Assembly (NCBI GenBank): GCA_026874595.1
Contig: CM049317.1
Span: 34,067,901 to 34,131,900 of the forward strand
Direction: 5' to 3'
Source: Sipunculus nudus
Taxonomy: Eukaryota > Annelida > Sipuncula > Golfingiida > Sipunculidae
DNA length: 64,000 nucleotides
Below, one piece after another: positions 27,797 through 37,859 of this stretch. The notes below the pieces were generated by a model. It saw nothing but the letters and a program-made list of their open reading frames with translations, did no database searches and was not told the DNA's origin. A program made the translations under genes and the position numbers. Each line of letters opens with the position of its first letter. Positions within the stretch are counted from its first letter, which is position 1.

Positions 27797-29233
27797 TATA
27801 TTTCAAAGTTTTTTTCCAAATATTCAATTTTATTCGGTTAGCCCTTACCAAAATAATTAAAGTTATGTAAGATTAGTTCTTCAATATAAACTGATTTTAC
27901 CTAAATTGTTAAACTTTAGTTATAAAAAACTATTGCATTTCACTCTCCATGGCTTGTATGTTCGCGTCCTGGAGACTGTTCGGGGTGAAGGAAACCGGAG
28001 GACCCGGAGAAAACCACCGACCTTGGACGGGTCACCAGAACCCATGCACTGTCACAGTTAGAACATTGTTTAACATACTAGTTACAATGATATTAGGTTT
28101 TACACGCATAGGCACTGACTATCCGTCACCTGAAAATGTGTCTTTTTAAATCTCTGTGTATTTCTCTATAATTCTGTGGTCTTGGGAATTGCCTTACGGA
28201 GCTCAGGAAGAAAACCATACCTTGCGTAAAAATCCTTTTTCTGGGTGAGTTTACAAAAATAGTAGTTAGGTTATAAGTTTGTAATAAAGAAAGAGTCTGT
28301 ATATCTATTGACACAGATATATATGCGGATTCTTGTTACATGCATTATGAGTTTCGAGTCTGTTTGCTACTTGTTACCTTCACTGTAAAGTATGATTTAA
28401 CATATGCATTTTACCAGACGGAACCTGTAGCGTAGATTTACACTTTCCTTACCTACCCTTTTTAAACTCACGGGGCATATGAGGGCCTGTTTGACATATT
28501 TATAGACTGTGTTTGATATTTGTACCAGAAATTATTCAGTTGGGTTGTTTCTAGGCCACAGAAAAGTACTTTATGTTACACACTGGTCAATTCAAAACAA
28601 GGATCAACAAGGCAACTACATGAACATCTCCATCTTGTTACAAAGGTTGATTTAAAAACAAAGGGTTATCCTTTTGTTTTTCAAAAGTACATCAAAACAT
28701 GTTTCACCTTTAAGGATGAGAGGAGAGTTATTTAATATCAAGTAATTCGCACCCAGTCCAGTTAACTAATAATTTTTCATTTTGAAACAAATACTGTATA
28801 TCATACATTTTAATTTGCCTTCATCTTATTTTTTTTCCTCAGTTTTTTAGGCTGTGCGTGAGTGTGTGCGGTCAACCCCAACCAATATATAAGATACTTA
28901 TACACAATACAGCCATTTGACAAGAATGATCACAGCAAACGGCACTTCGTATAAAACACAGAGATCAGTGGGAGACTATTAACCGTTTCATATGTGATGC
29001 CATGTATTTTCAAATAGAGGCAAATATTTTTATCGAAGATGTGACCATTTGACCTAGGATTAATAAACGACGGCAGACGGCACAGGTGTAGCCCAAAGGC
29101 TCACATGTTACACAAGAGGCTACCTAACATTAGGACTGATATTACACATTAAAAATTTACGATAATTGTTACGCATACTGCCTTGACGGACCACAAACCG
29201 CTTCGCAGAGAATGGAGAAGATATTTTAGACAG

Positions 29234-29285
<52 letters not shown>

Positions 29286-30653
29286 CATCGGTTATCAAAG
29301 TAAGCATTGTTGTACCTGGATATGATGTGTGATCTAAATGTTTATTTCAACAGTTAACTCTAATGTTAACAGTTAAATTTAATGTTCTTACTTCTTTCAA
29401 ATCAATTTTGTAAAAATTAGAATGGTCGGATGCACACGTGTATGACAGAAGGAAATGGTCCTTATCCCTGAAATATACCAGCTGTAGGTATGAAAGCGTA
29501 AAAGAACTAATGACGCGCGACGTGTCATCAAACATATGCCGATACATAGTTCCCTTCATGTCTGAATACAAGACGGTGTAGGCAACAAATTTGCTCGATA
29601 GGTACTTCGTATAGTTTGGCGGCAATCCTGCAGATAACTGCCCTGCAGTGGTTATCCATATACTTGCAAAAGTATCGGTAATCTTCGGGAGTGAGGAATA
29701 TATAAAGGCAAACATGAGAACGAAAAAAATCCAATGCATAAAACCCATCTCTATAGTCGTCATACATTTCCTGTTCCTTGTACGACAAAATTATTTATTG
29801 GAAACATGCTTGTCAGTGGGCAGGTATTCATCAATCATGCATGATGGAATGGCCCGATGAAGAATCGATTTGGTTTTGTTTGGGTCCGACTCAAGATTTG
29901 GTTCCAGCAAGGAACATTCACTAATGTGCAGTCACATACGGACGATTGAACATCGGAATATGGGCCAAATGAGGGAATGCAAACACTTGTTGGGGAAACT
30001 TGAACCAATAAAACTTGGAAACCAGGGTCAAAAAGTGAATGAAAACACGGGTTGAGGAGTACCCCACGTGAAGGACCGCCCACATGGCGGAGGCCTGCAT
30101 TCCTGAGAATGCATATTTCTAGATGAGATGATAAATATACTTATATGTTTACTATTTCACATTGACACGGTAATTGTTAGTGGGCAGATGTTTTAAAAAA
30201 ATTAAATATGAATCATGGTGTCACTCTCAGTTGACATGTAAATTCATTTTCCTCGAAGGACCAAAAATGTAAAAACCTGAAAAACTTGGGTTACGGGAGA
30301 GGGTAAATTTGGTTACTTTTCCTGGTTCTGCAAATTTATGTAATATACGTGTTTTGCTTGTAGGGTGTTCTGTTCCCTAATGCTAAAAGTATGATCATGC
30401 TAAGCACTTTAAAAAAAAAGTTTTACTGATCATCATGTTTGAACATAATGATGGAGTAAGCCTGGTAATTTATTACAGCAGAATATATTTGACATTTTAG
30501 ATAGTCATAAGTTGGGTTATACAACACGTGTGTGAACGATGATCACCTATAAGCTATGTATAGGTCTAACTTACCCGTGACAGCAACAGATCCCAGAAGA
30601 AGGAGCAATGCGATGCAGTTTACAATCCAATTTGACGTCATTCCTGCAGCCAT
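2495..30653 (-). CDS. Type I receptor: CTLD with nested WSC, second CTLD, mucin-like stalk, TM, YxN tail (10 exons)
   Basis: Ten exons joined by consensus GT-AG sites give one uninterrupted 766-residue protein: 30575-30653, 14841-15077, 13994-14139, 13341-13473, 11720-11878, 11067-11312, 10038-10184, 8211-8792, 7651-7765 and 2495-2951. Residues 1-26 are a signal peptide. CTLD1 spans about 45-251 and is interrupted by a WSC domain (about 107-198). CTLD2 spans about 258-380, a Ser/Thr/Pro stalk 384-576, a hydrophobic helix 589-612 and a cytoplasmic tail 615-766. Every intron is phase 1 except the one inside WSC (phase 0) and the one after the TM helix (phase 2). CTLDs bind glycans or proteins, and WSC domains are putative carbohydrate-binding modules, so a cell-surface recognition receptor that signals through tail tyrosines is the natural inference. 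CTLD1 lacks a Ca2+/sugar motif; CTLD2 has EPE at the EPN/QPD position. Extra exons in the long first intron cannot be excluded. Confidence 0.8.
3172..3620. repeat. Possible degenerate MITE (inverted ends)
   Basis: The left end (TTTGGGTTCATTTGCC context near 3187) and right end (AATTTGAACCCAAA context near 3595) are imperfect inverted copies over about 25 bp. The interior repeats ATTTGCAT-like words. No target duplication was identified. Confidence 0.3.
4755..4797. repeat. (GA)n microsatellite
   Basis: Interrupted GA dinucleotide tract in receptor intron 9. Confidence 0.95.
5760..6150. repeat. 48-bp minisatellite
   Basis: Eight copies of a 48-bp unit of the type GGGGATCGAACCATTGGGGT plus TCTCCGTCTCTGGGTTGTACTG. 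The last copy degenerates near 6150. The period is divisible by three, so several frames on both strands stay open by chance and give repetitive 16-residue translations. It lies in an intron and is not itself a gene. Confidence 0.92.
7651..7765 (-). CDS. Receptor exon 9: transmembrane helix
   Basis: Encodes residues 578-614. A short charged juxtamembrane stretch (KESGERRGSDG) is followed by about 24 hydrophobic residues with small-residue GxxGG character, then RCR as a stop-transfer signal. Acceptor GTACAG, donor GTAAGT; the exon ends in phase 2, matching the tail exon. Confidence 0.82.
7766..8210 (-). other. Receptor intron 8
   Basis: Short AT-rich intron with no distinctive feature other than a CA/TA-rich stretch just inside the acceptor end. 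Confidence 0.6.
8211..8792 (-). CDS. Receptor exon 8: Ser/Thr/Pro-rich mucin-like stalk
   Basis: Encodes residues 384-576, dominated by Ser, Thr and Pro with almost no aromatic or acidic residues, and so a likely O-glycosylated spacer holding the lectin head away from the membrane. The middle contains about four tandem copies of a 12-residue unit of the type IPVRSSSSVSPS. Acceptor TTCCAG, donor GTAAGT, phase 1 both ends. The neighbouring frames also stay open because of the 36-bp repeat. Confidence 0.8.
8456..8600. repeat. 36-bp coding minisatellite inside the stalk exon
   Basis: Four imperfect tandem copies of a 36-bp unit containing GAAACTGATGACGAAGACC (plus strand). The period is a multiple of three, so copy-number change would lengthen or shorten the stalk by 12 residues without a frameshift. 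Confidence 0.8.
8793..10037 (-). other. Receptor intron 7
   Basis: AT-rich, non-coding. Short open frames on both strands here have no domain features or convincing splice context. Confidence 0.6.
10038..10184 (-). CDS. Receptor exon 7: C-terminal half of CTLD2
   Basis: Encodes residues 335-382: EP.MYTKWAWSEPEG, C354, NYNWGADDC (C372) and FVC (C380). EPE (346-348) sits where mannose-type CTLDs have EPN and galactose-type have QPD, and WGAD replaces WND, so ligand type cannot be predicted. Phase 1 on both sides; donor GTGAGT. Confidence 0.85.
10185..11066 (-). other. Receptor intron 6 (splits CTLD2)
   Basis: Phase-1 intron at the long-loop position of CTLD2. A 124-codon open frame on the minus strand (10534-10908) lacks recognisable features and is probably accidental. 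Confidence 0.6.
11067..11312 (-). CDS. Receptor exon 6: N-terminal half of CTLD2
   Basis: Encodes residues 253-333: a Cys pair at the start (C258, C272), W..SRLSC (C290), GGMLLSV, then FWVGVAKIQWTWAT. The intron falls right after the W.W strand in phase 1 (donor GTAAGT), the same structural position as the end of exon 2. Confidence 0.85.
11313..11719 (-). other. Receptor intron 5
   Basis: AT-rich spacer between the two CTLDs; nothing else seen. Confidence 0.6.
11720..11878 (-). CDS. Receptor exon 5: C-terminal half of CTLD1
   Basis: Encodes residues 200-251, starting THSPWAKGFP and carrying CG (C220), W234, C241 and FLC (C249), which is exactly the half missing from exon 2. Joined to exon 2 without the WSC exons it makes one complete CTLD of normal length in frame. 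The EPN-equivalent position reads FPRSK, so canonical Ca2+-dependent sugar binding is unlikely. Phase 1 at both ends. Confidence 0.83.
11879..13340 (-). other. Receptor intron 4 (3' side of WSC cassette)
   Basis: Separates the WSC cassette from the second half of CTLD1. A low-complexity run of GATTCAATT-type words lies near 12545-12600. No recognisable exon or intact mobile element. Confidence 0.55.
13341..13473 (-). CDS. Receptor exon 4: second half of WSC domain
   Basis: Encodes residues 155-198 and completes the WSC domain with SCYCGNSYG, EDC, EPC and CGG, the remaining five cysteines. It ends at the usual domain boundary (YIMYIY). Phase 0 in, phase 1 out, with donor GTAGGA. With exon 3 it forms a symmetrical 1-1 cassette. 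Confidence 0.85.
13474..13993 (-). other. Receptor intron 3 (inside WSC)
   Basis: Phase-0 intron splitting the WSC domain after FAGVQ. No repeat recognised. Confidence 0.6.
13994..14139 (-). CDS. Receptor exon 3: first half of WSC domain
   Basis: Encodes residues 107-154. It begins with the classical WSC entry GCFWD and contains TPEVC..AC followed by GYRFAGVQ, giving three of the eight WSC cysteines. It enters in phase 1 and leaves in phase 0 (CAG|GTAATT). The acceptor is a TAGCAG tandem (NAGNAG), so a start at 14142 adding one Ala is equally possible. Confidence 0.85.
14143..14840 (-). other. Receptor intron 2 (5' side of WSC cassette)
   Basis: Phase-1 intron. Most of it is a tRNA-derived SINE. 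I looked on the minus strand for a separate C-terminal CTLD exon that would complete CTLD1 before the WSC and found none. Confidence 0.65.
14419..14703 (-). mobile_element. tRNA-derived SINE
   Basis: On the minus strand a tRNA-like head carries box A TGGCTCAGGGTTAGAGC and, about 45 bp on, box B GGTCGAATCTC. A non-tRNA body of about 200 bp follows and ends in a (TA)n tail at 14419-14441. Length and tail are typical of invertebrate SINEs. Same orientation as the receptor gene, inside intron 2. Confidence 0.75.
14841..15077 (-). CDS. Receptor exon 2: N-terminal half of CTLD1
   Basis: Encodes residues 28-105. CTLD hallmarks are the Cys-rich start (C30, C32, C45, C47), the W..A...C...GG.LA.V helix-strand signature (C58), the WIGG strand beginning at W90, and SWQLVTA where a CTLD normally reads W.W.dG. 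The C-terminal half with the remaining conserved cysteines is absent from this exon and reappears only after the WSC exons. Phase 1 at both ends; donor GTAGGT. Confidence 0.85.
16063..16132. repeat. (TA)n microsatellite
   Basis: Long TA tract with two small interruptions. Confidence 0.95.
19671..19800 (+). mobile_element. SINE fragment
   Basis: Contains a box-B-like GGGTTCGATTCC followed about 40 bp on by CAAGGTCGGTGGTTTTCTC, a module that recurs in inverted orientation near 28005-28035. The A-box region is decayed. Confidence 0.5.
21821..21838. repeat. Poly-C tract
   Basis: C homopolymer, followed by an A-rich stretch. Confidence 0.9.
21990..22240. mobile_element. Degenerate LINE-like fragment
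   Basis: GGGAGCCAGTGCAGCT followed by GGTGTAATGTGA resembles a conserved stretch of Rex1/Nimb-type LINE copies known in many animal genomes. No open frame remains. The assignment is from memory of that motif only. Confidence 0.35.
23411..23456. repeat. (CT)n(GT)n compound microsatellite
   Basis: CT dinucleotides pass directly into GT dinucleotides. Confidence 0.95.
24748..25076 (-). CDS. Orphan terminal-exon-like ORF with one hydrophobic segment
   Basis: A consensus-like acceptor (TTATTATTACAG) is followed by 109 open codons and a stop overlapping an AATAAA. The translation has a basic N-terminal part, a long hydrophobic stretch (SFYIFIMITLLSGSNLF onward) and a hydrophilic end DESDYVNK. It would be entered in phase 1, the phase in which receptor exon 1 (signal peptide) ends, so an alternative short transcript is formally possible. 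No family is recognised, and this may equally be a chance ORF in AT-rich DNA. Confidence 0.22.
25355..25414. repeat. (TA)n microsatellite
   Basis: TA tract of about 60 bp. Confidence 0.95.
26030..26300 (-). repeat. Dispersed repeat family, copy 1
   Basis: Shares with the other four copies the words CGTTCATGA, GGGCCA (here as TGGCCC), AAGAATATTCCTTGA and TGCATTCACTTATTCGG in the same order. Oriented opposite to the copies at 26925, 29900 and 47640. No protein-coding capacity. Confidence 0.7.
26534..26668 (+). other. Candidate TATA box plus signal-peptide mini-exon
   Basis: A TATAAA at 26534 precedes by about 80 bp an ATG (26615) that opens MTVPEILSLALLAVCLA, a classic signal-peptide shape, followed by either a stop (TAA) or a weak donor (GC|GTAACC). 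It lies on the plus strand inside the receptor's first intron. No downstream exon could be paired with it, so it is a candidate only. Confidence 0.2.
26925..27275 (+). repeat. Dispersed repeat family, copy 2
   Basis: Forward copy of the same family as 26030-26300, about 0.6 kb away and inverted to it. It keeps AATCATGAACGGAAT, CCAGGAATATTCACC, GAATATGGGCCAAAT and GGCGGAGGCCTGCAT. Confidence 0.7.
27739..27793. repeat. (TA)n microsatellite
   Basis: Uninterrupted TA tract. Confidence 0.95.
27950..28050 (-). mobile_element. SINE fragment (body/tail module)
   Basis: The minus strand carries CAAGGTCGGTGGTTTTCTC followed by a GGTTTCC module, matching the fragment at 19671-19800. The tRNA-like head is missing. 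Confidence 0.5.
29236..29282. repeat. (TA)n microsatellite
   Basis: TA tract in receptor intron 1. Confidence 0.95.
29393..29763 (-). CDS. Orphan first-exon-like ORF, secreted protein
   Basis: An ATG opens 123 or more codons with a credible signal peptide (MGFMHWIFFVLMFAFIYS region) and a mature part containing mixed beta-type sequence, an N-glycosylation site (NYT) and the stretch DKDHFLLSYTC. It reaches a good donor (GAA|GTAAGA) in phase 0; unspliced it stops at 29347. The shape of the last stretch is faintly lipocalin-like (compare the family's TDY..yal.Y.C), but the lipocalin GxW motif is not evident. It lies within receptor intron 1 on the same strand. No partner exon was found. It could be a nested gene, an alternative exon or chance. 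Confidence 0.35.
29900..30120 (+). repeat. Dispersed repeat family, copy 3
   Basis: Forward, 5'-truncated copy with GGAATATGGGCCAAATGAGG, GAATGCAAACACTTGTTGGGG and GGCGGAGGCCTGCATTCC. It ends 0.45 kb before receptor exon 1. Confidence 0.7.
30575..30653 (-). CDS. Receptor exon 1: signal peptide
   Basis: The start codon opens 26 codons: a short polar N-terminus, then a hydrophobic run (IVNCIALLLLLGSVAV) typical of a secretory signal peptide. The donor is GTAAGT, and the exon ends in phase 1, which matches the acceptor at 15077. A second in-frame Met lies at codon 5. I chose the first Met, although either gives a working signal. Confidence 0.75.
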
Positions 30654-33600
30654 TTCCAAATTTCTCCACAGTTATGAAATCCTTTAGGTTATGCGGATAT
30701 GAAAAGCTTTCATTTACCCTACCCCTTTACCTTAGCTTGTTGAAGCTGACACGATAAAGAGGGCAGGTCATTCGGGTGTAAAATTCACGGTAGAAGGTAG
30801 ACAAATGCATATGTACTTAACCTGGTAGCTACAGGTCAAAGGCTTTTGTCAAGTCCTCGTAAAGTCATCGCAAGCGAAGCTGCGGAGAGCAAGCTCATAA
30901 CATCGCGGATCCTTCGCAGATGCTTTACAAAAGTTTCCTTGTGGAGGATAGATCCCAAAACAGTGTGTAGAGTTTAGTGAGCGGCACTGAGAGTGGTGAT
31001 GGTCCGGGTTCGTTACGCCCTAAATATACACACGGCTGCCACCGGTGCAAGATCCAAGATGCATGAACAAATAGAACCGTGTGCGAAAGTGAGCCCAAGG
31101 AATCTGAGCAAGATGCAGCCAAGCGTGGTCGCGAAATTATCCCCGCTGGCCGGCATGACCCGCTCCTTATGTCGCTATCACAGAGGTTGTATTATGTCTA
31201 ATATAGCAAACAGTTATCATCAGTTCAGCGCACAATGGTTCCTCTTTGGGCTAGTGACTAAGTCAAATTGATATTAAAGGTTAGCAGTGACCGCTCGCCC
31301 ATAAACCTGGTCATTCCGCACTTGTTGCAACTAACAAATTGAGACCCGAAAGTTATTGCATGTGTAAATATAGCCGACTTACTGCCCAACGTTTTAAAAC
31401 CCAACTTTTTCATACTTTAAACAATTTTTCAGATCTTGCATCAAATAAAAGTTTTATTTTATTTTACGATAGGTTACAGTCCTCCGGCATTAGATACGAT
31501 ACAATAGGTTTAATAAGTATGATTATATTGGAGAATTAGGTATATATTTATGACCAATTTATTACCTTATACTCACATCAATCCCGGACATTCATATGTA
31601 TTTTAAAGTAATTATATACATGTGTTTAAGCATGACCACGGTCAATATTTAACATTCGGGTAGAATCAAATATGTTTTGTTTCGCTGAATGAAGTGACAT
31701 TTTAAATTTTTGATCCAGTAGGGCATTCGCAAGAGGTCATTGCATATTATCACCCTTATATTCATTGTCATTTTATTCTATTATAAATAGCACAATATAA
31801 CAGAAATTGTACTGAGAACTTGGATTCTTGGATTCTATTTGAAATGGAAATTGATCTTTCATCTAAGTATTCTAAATTTGAGGATCAACTTGAATGAATC
31901 CATGCCCCTTTCATATTTTCTTTTATATCTATCATGTATAAAAAATAACAAGCGAAATAGCCTTAGCCTATATATAAGTCCGCAAATATTTTAATCAAAT
32001 TTTACTGAATAAGTGAATTCTAGAACAAACGAGGCTCCTAATACCAACGAATGGCTCTGGCCTTCAGTCGGGATAAAGAAATTGCCAACGTTATAAAATG
32101 CTCAGAATTAAATACATATTATGATGCTCCAGATAAAATTCAAAATGTGCTGTCTAATACCATGGCTATTAACTTATGAGTAAAACTATTAAATTATGAG
32201 TAAACTGATAATAGGCAAACCAATGCAAAAATACCCCGCTATATCTAGTGGTGTACATAAGTTATGTTCCGTTAAAGCTTTGAAAAGTATGCATGTTTTA
32301 CAGTACCACACCCATGCCTTCTTTTCTTCAACATTGCAAAAAATAATGTTTTCTTTCTTGAGACCCACTGACATTCCGTCTGCTCTATGAGCTGTGAAGT
32401 GCTACAATCGGCCTTGTGTCACGAACCTTATGACCGTTTCCACATTGAGTCAGCTACTCAATAAACCCATGTGGGGGTAACTGTATTGGATATGCTTCAA
32501 ACCGTACATAATCATCGGCCGCTTCTGCATTCAAACATAATCAACAGCTTGTAGCTTTTGCTGATTCCTGCATTTAATAGACTTCAGCTGCCCAAATTGT
32601 GAACGTTCAAAAATTTCTATTATATGCTTTAAGTGCAGGATTGAGACAAATAACTCCTTGGTTAGGAGACAACAGGTGCCGAAAGATTTTTTTATGATAG
32701 GTCCATGGCCTGTTGGTGGCACTGTCTGTTGAGTGAGGATCCATGTATTCATATGATAAGAATGATATGTTATTATTAAGCCTTCTGGATTTTTAGGTTT
32801 TATATGCACGGGGTTAATAATCCAGAAGTCATAACCTGTCGTTAAGACATTAGAGCGAATCTCTAGGGTTCTATAACGAGATTATACCAGTACAGTGCCG
32901 AAAGATTGACACAGAAAAAAATGCCCGTACACAGGGACCGCTGTAAGTTGTTTACTCTACGTGTTTAATGATGCTAAACAACTGAATATTAAAAGTAAAA
33001 TCGGTATTCTCAGCAGTGTGATTCAAACCTTTTACTTGGTGTTCACGCATTACTTAAGCCCGACTAAGACCTTGATTTCTTAGTTATAAATAAAAAAAAG
33101 CAATATAAATGGTATTTTTTTATCTTTTTTGTCCCCTATCAAAGAGTAGGAGGTCCAGGGCTACAGCCTGCACAGCCCATCTTAAAATCCATCAATGGTT
33201 TCTTCTTGATTTTAGTAAGAAATCGTTCCTGTAGGTCCAGAATGTGCGCTAGTTAAAGTGTTTCCTAAGGTTTATGATTATCACGTACACAGCATACATA
33301 CAATGATAATGTACAATACAGATGATAAAGATCCTGTGCGACAGACAAGATAAGATCACAGGTCATTATAACAGATCAGCTGATTACAAAGCATGTACGT
33401 CGTGTATTATCTTGATATAGTAAAGTATGGCACTGGAAAGTTCTAGTTATACCTGGCTTGTGTCATGGTAGACAGATGATTATGATAGTTATCTAAAAAA
33501 ACATACAAATGTTCAAATCACAGACGGGCGTTTCGTCTGATAAGGTACTCTGGGTTTTCATGAACAGGCAGAATGGGACCTACATTTGTACACAGCGTTC

Positions 33601-36600
33601 TGTGTCGGTTAGAGCGATTTAAAATCACCATGCATCGACGGCTGCTATCATGCCAAACCTCTGATTATCTTTAATACTGTGGTTGTCTTTTTGTTCGCGA
33701 GGGTTCAAATTCGCGATCATATTCGCAGAAGGGAATTTTTCTTGAACATAAAATCAACAGGTATAAGCCCCCATTGTGTCGAAGGGTAAAAGATTGGTAT
33801 TTTGAATAAAGATAGATCGTGTATGTTACCCGTTAGTCAAATATTGCTAGTATAAATTATATCGTTCAAATTATCGGCCAGTCATAAACATTCATTTCTA
33901 CCCTTTCGGTGTTACATTTTGTCTCTGTCAATTACGAGATTTTGCCCGTATATTATTAAATGTAATTAATTCATGTAATTATGGATATACTCTGTGAAGG
34001 TTATTAAAGATTTTGGTAAGATCGCGAAAAGAAACCCTGGCGAAATAAAGAAAGATTGAAAATCGCGATTTTTATCCTCGCAATTATGAAACCAACCACA
34101 GTAATCTAAATGCAAAAGCCAAGGAGTCAAGCGGTTGAATCTATTAATTAATTCCAGGGTCGAATATCGGCGACGCGTCGTTAAGTTCTCGTTTCTTGAC
34201 CACATGATAACTTTGCTCAATAAGCCCGTTATCATCACACTAACAACATCTGTTAGCGACGATTGAAACTAATAGTTCGGGTCCGTTAAATCAACGAAAA
34301 CAGGTTTTAATTGCTATATATTAAATGCTGAAAGCAAAGGATTCCTCTCTTATCATAAAAAGTTGGGGTCCTGATGGGGTTTGTGCATGTATAGGTCTGA
34401 TTTCATCATAAATCCGGCAGTGCCGGCTCAGGAAACGAACCCAGGATACCACCGTTAAGTGCAATGCGCATGCCCATGGAAACGGTCTATTGCTATGATC
34501 CCCGGTTTCTCGTTCGGACACGAGTACTTTGGTAACGAGTACCCCTTCGGACGCCTGCATCCTTGACTTTAACACTGAATATCTCAGGATATCCGGCGAA
34601 ATTAGGTGTTTTCCTCAATTTGTGCATTACCTTGGACCGATGTAATTTTACTACCATTGATAATTTAATTCTGTATCGATTATTTAAAAATTCTTCGTTT
34701 AGATTCTCCTAAATCCCTAAGAAACTCCAATCTTTCTTTTTTTACTGAGTGTTCCGGATTCTCCAAATTATTGACATGTTGAAACCCCTGTAGCCTGGTA
34801 AAAATCCAAGAAAAAATGGCATAAAGCTCATTTTTTGCAGGATTTCCATTATTGATTTTTTACATTTATATAATAAATGTATTTACTTCAAGCTAGGTAC
34901 ATCTGGCAAGGTAAGTTGATCATTCACTTATACAAAAGCACATTAAACAATACCTCATTAGCCAATAGCTCATTAGATAATAGCTCATTACTGTCTCAGC
35001 GTATCACTCACCCAGCCCCGGAAGAAAATGTGCTATCGAATTTCAAAGGTAGCTGCCAATCTGAATTTGAATTGTCAAAGAAAAGTGTTCGTCTTTGAAT
35101 TACTCATATATTACATGAATGAACACTTATCCCAATTTTTGAGCTTACACGTGCATATCATTATGCCATATGCACCCGGTAGTAAGACAAAATGGAAATA
35201 CGAGCATTCTGGTAACTTAAAGAAGTATAGACATACAAAGGGACTCGCAGCTGCGAAAAAAACAGTAGGTCGTAATGATTTATTATGTGAATACAGTGAT
35301 TCAATACAAATGTAAGGGTTCATATGAAATATTTATAACTATTTCATTGCAGATACATCAAAGCAAAAGGAGCTAGAAATACGCGGTACATGTTGATACG
35401 ATCTGGGGTACATAAAATACTGTATAATATTGCTTTTATATTGCTCTTAAGTAAGAAATATCTATTTGGCATTTATGAGGCGTCAAATAAAGAAATACAA
35501 AGGAATTTGACCGAAAGTAAGTTGCTTTGTTTCCAGTGATCATGTTAATAAGTCTGTACGGATGAGATGCACACCAATACAAGCACCGGAAATGACTAGC
35601 TTAATACCATAAATTGTCTGTAAATTAATACCACAATGTTCCATAAAAAATACTCCAGTGGCAGAACATATATTTTGCGCTGCTGGTATATAAGAACACA
35701 TTGTTATTGTTATGCATAAATAATGTACGCATAAATTATGCTTTGAAATGCCTTCTACTTCATAATTTATGTTTTTGTTCGTGTTCAATACTCCTTCCTG
35801 TTATGAGTGTCAGGATATTAATTCAGTCATAAAGGTGCCTTCATATTGCTATAAAAACGAACACTTTGTCCTGTAACGAAAAGTTGTTTTGGCGAGGGTC
35901 ATCCAACAATAGATAGTGTAATGATATATTCCACTGAATACCTCGTAAATGAAAGAGTATGTTTTTTTCTGGAAGGTCGTTCGCGTTCAGTTGAATGACA
36001 CTTATGTTATTTGGAGCCTGATTTTTTTCTCTCTAAATATCTCTAACCTCAGAATGATGGCGTGATTATTTTCCTTCAGAATAAAAAGATCAAATGTGGT
36101 CAAAATACTTGGCATAACAAATATATATTGTATGTCTTCCAAATCAATCATTTTAAAACAAGAAATCTGCATTCTAAGTTATGCAAAGCTCCCCCATATT
36201 TGGGCACCTTTTCTTGGAAGTTCATAAAACCGTGTTTTACATTCACCTATTCGGCCCATATCCAATGTTCATTCATGCATAAGTGACTGTGCATTTGTAA
36301 ATATTCCTTGATGACTTTTCTGAATCAGAAAAAGATGCTGGATCCAAACCAAAATCTAATCGGTTCTTTCTTGGGCCATTCCCGTACTGTTAAAGTTCGT
36401 CATATTCCGTTCATGAATGCTTGTGTTATCTTGCGAACAACAAAAACACAAACACACGCACAAACGGAAATGAACGCATAGCCTCCTGGCGGACCCAAAA
36501 ATGGTCACAGCTCATGATACATCATACATAACATGTTAGTAATTAAGTAGTGACACACAGGTAATTTAATTAGTATGCACACCCGGGAAGCATATTGAGA

Positions 36601-37859
36601 TCAAATAAATATGAGATCAAAATGTTCGATAAATCCAACGTCTTCCTCCCAACCATTCTCTAACTCGGACATCGATGTGTAAAATAATCGTTCTCCACGC
36701 TAGTTTGACAGTCATTACATATTTTGTGATAGTTTGGAACAGCCTCCCTTTCATATCAACATCATCTCACTTAAACTAGCCATGCAAATACCAAAGTAAA
36801 GAACAACTTGTTATACAGTGTATGCAAATTTTCACTTTTATTTTTATTATTTTTTCTTCAATCAATTTCAGTTTATTGAAAATGTTTGGAAAAAAAATCT
36901 TATAGTAGTTCACTAATAGCTATATTCGTGTTATACATTACAGAACGAAAAATAATTTAACTCGTTGTGCATACTGCTATTTTAAGTAGGTACCACACTT
37001 ATTAAAATATATCTGAAGTTCAAGTTGGCTGAAAGGCATATATCATCCTGTAACCTCATCATATCTGTATATGTTACAAAGTAAATATATAATCCCCATA
37101 CCGCATATATATCAACTTTGTTAACAGCAACAAGCAGATATCTACCTTCCAAAATTTATCGTAAATATAATATAAACAAGACCACCATACCCTGGACGTT
37201 CCGTTTCTGGTGCACAGGGGTCAACATACATACCGCGCGATTAAATTAATGAGGTAAGTGCCGTCACCATGGTTACACCATGCTCCGCCATGTTTCGTAG
37301 TCATGCTAATTTGAAATTCAAATTACACGCGGTTGGTTTTCCCTGATATCGGGTTGTTGTTGTCGCAGATCTGGTGTGTTGTACCCTGTTACTTTCATTG
37401 TACCACTGAACCTATTGCATGGCCTTCTGTGACGTGGTGTCTGCTGGAAGTATTTTAGGAGGTGATGGACTCTGAAAGGTTGAAAAAGAACATTCTTCGA
37501 GGTTTTCTTAGCTTATTGAGCGTGCGGTGTACTGATACAAGATGCAAAGTAATGCCTAAGCAAGTGTAATATCAGAGAAAACGGAATGTATAACAGTCTA
37601 GCATTTGAGCAACTCAAGACAACTGAATCTCTTTAAAACAGGGTTGGAAGGAAACCCATAACTCATTCCATGATGCCAGTGTGACAAACCGTATACTTCC
37701 ATCGGTCAATTTGAGCAGAAATAATTGGTTGGAGGTCAAATGTAACTGAAGTCTTGATGCGTACTCCGCAGCGTAACTTGTAAATCTGAAGGTTCCATAA
37801 AGGGAATTATAAAGAAAAAATATCGATTATATTGAACCTAACTTGCCGTAAGCTTAGCA
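30654..37859. other. Intergenic region between the two divergently transcribed genes
   Basis: It should hold the receptor promoter (30654 to about 31000) and the promoter and 5' UTR of the plus-strand gene (about 37250-37859), but no TATA box is convincing at either. Around 37290-37335 are a GCCATGTT word, an octamer-like ATGCTAAT and a perfect AATTTGAAATTCAAATT palindrome. Other content is AT-rich spacer, one dispersed-repeat copy and repeated TCGCGA-type words near 33690-33730 and 34020-34090. Confidence 0.5.
36215..36495 (-). repeat. Dispersed repeat family, copy 4
   Basis: Inverted copy: TTTTACATTCACCTATTCGG, AAATATTCCTTGATGA, TTGGGCCATTCC and CCGTTCATGAATGC appear in family order. Confidence 0.7.

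Larger units (their letters stand above)
15078..30574 (-). other. Receptor intron 1 (15.5 kb)
   Basis: Long repeat-rich first intron. It contains TA tracts, SINE remnants, three copies of a dispersed repeat family, a LINE-like remnant and three orphan exon-like ORFs described separately. No in-phase lectin or WSC exon was found, but a short unrecognised phase 1-1 exon cannot be ruled out by eye. Confidence 0.6.
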
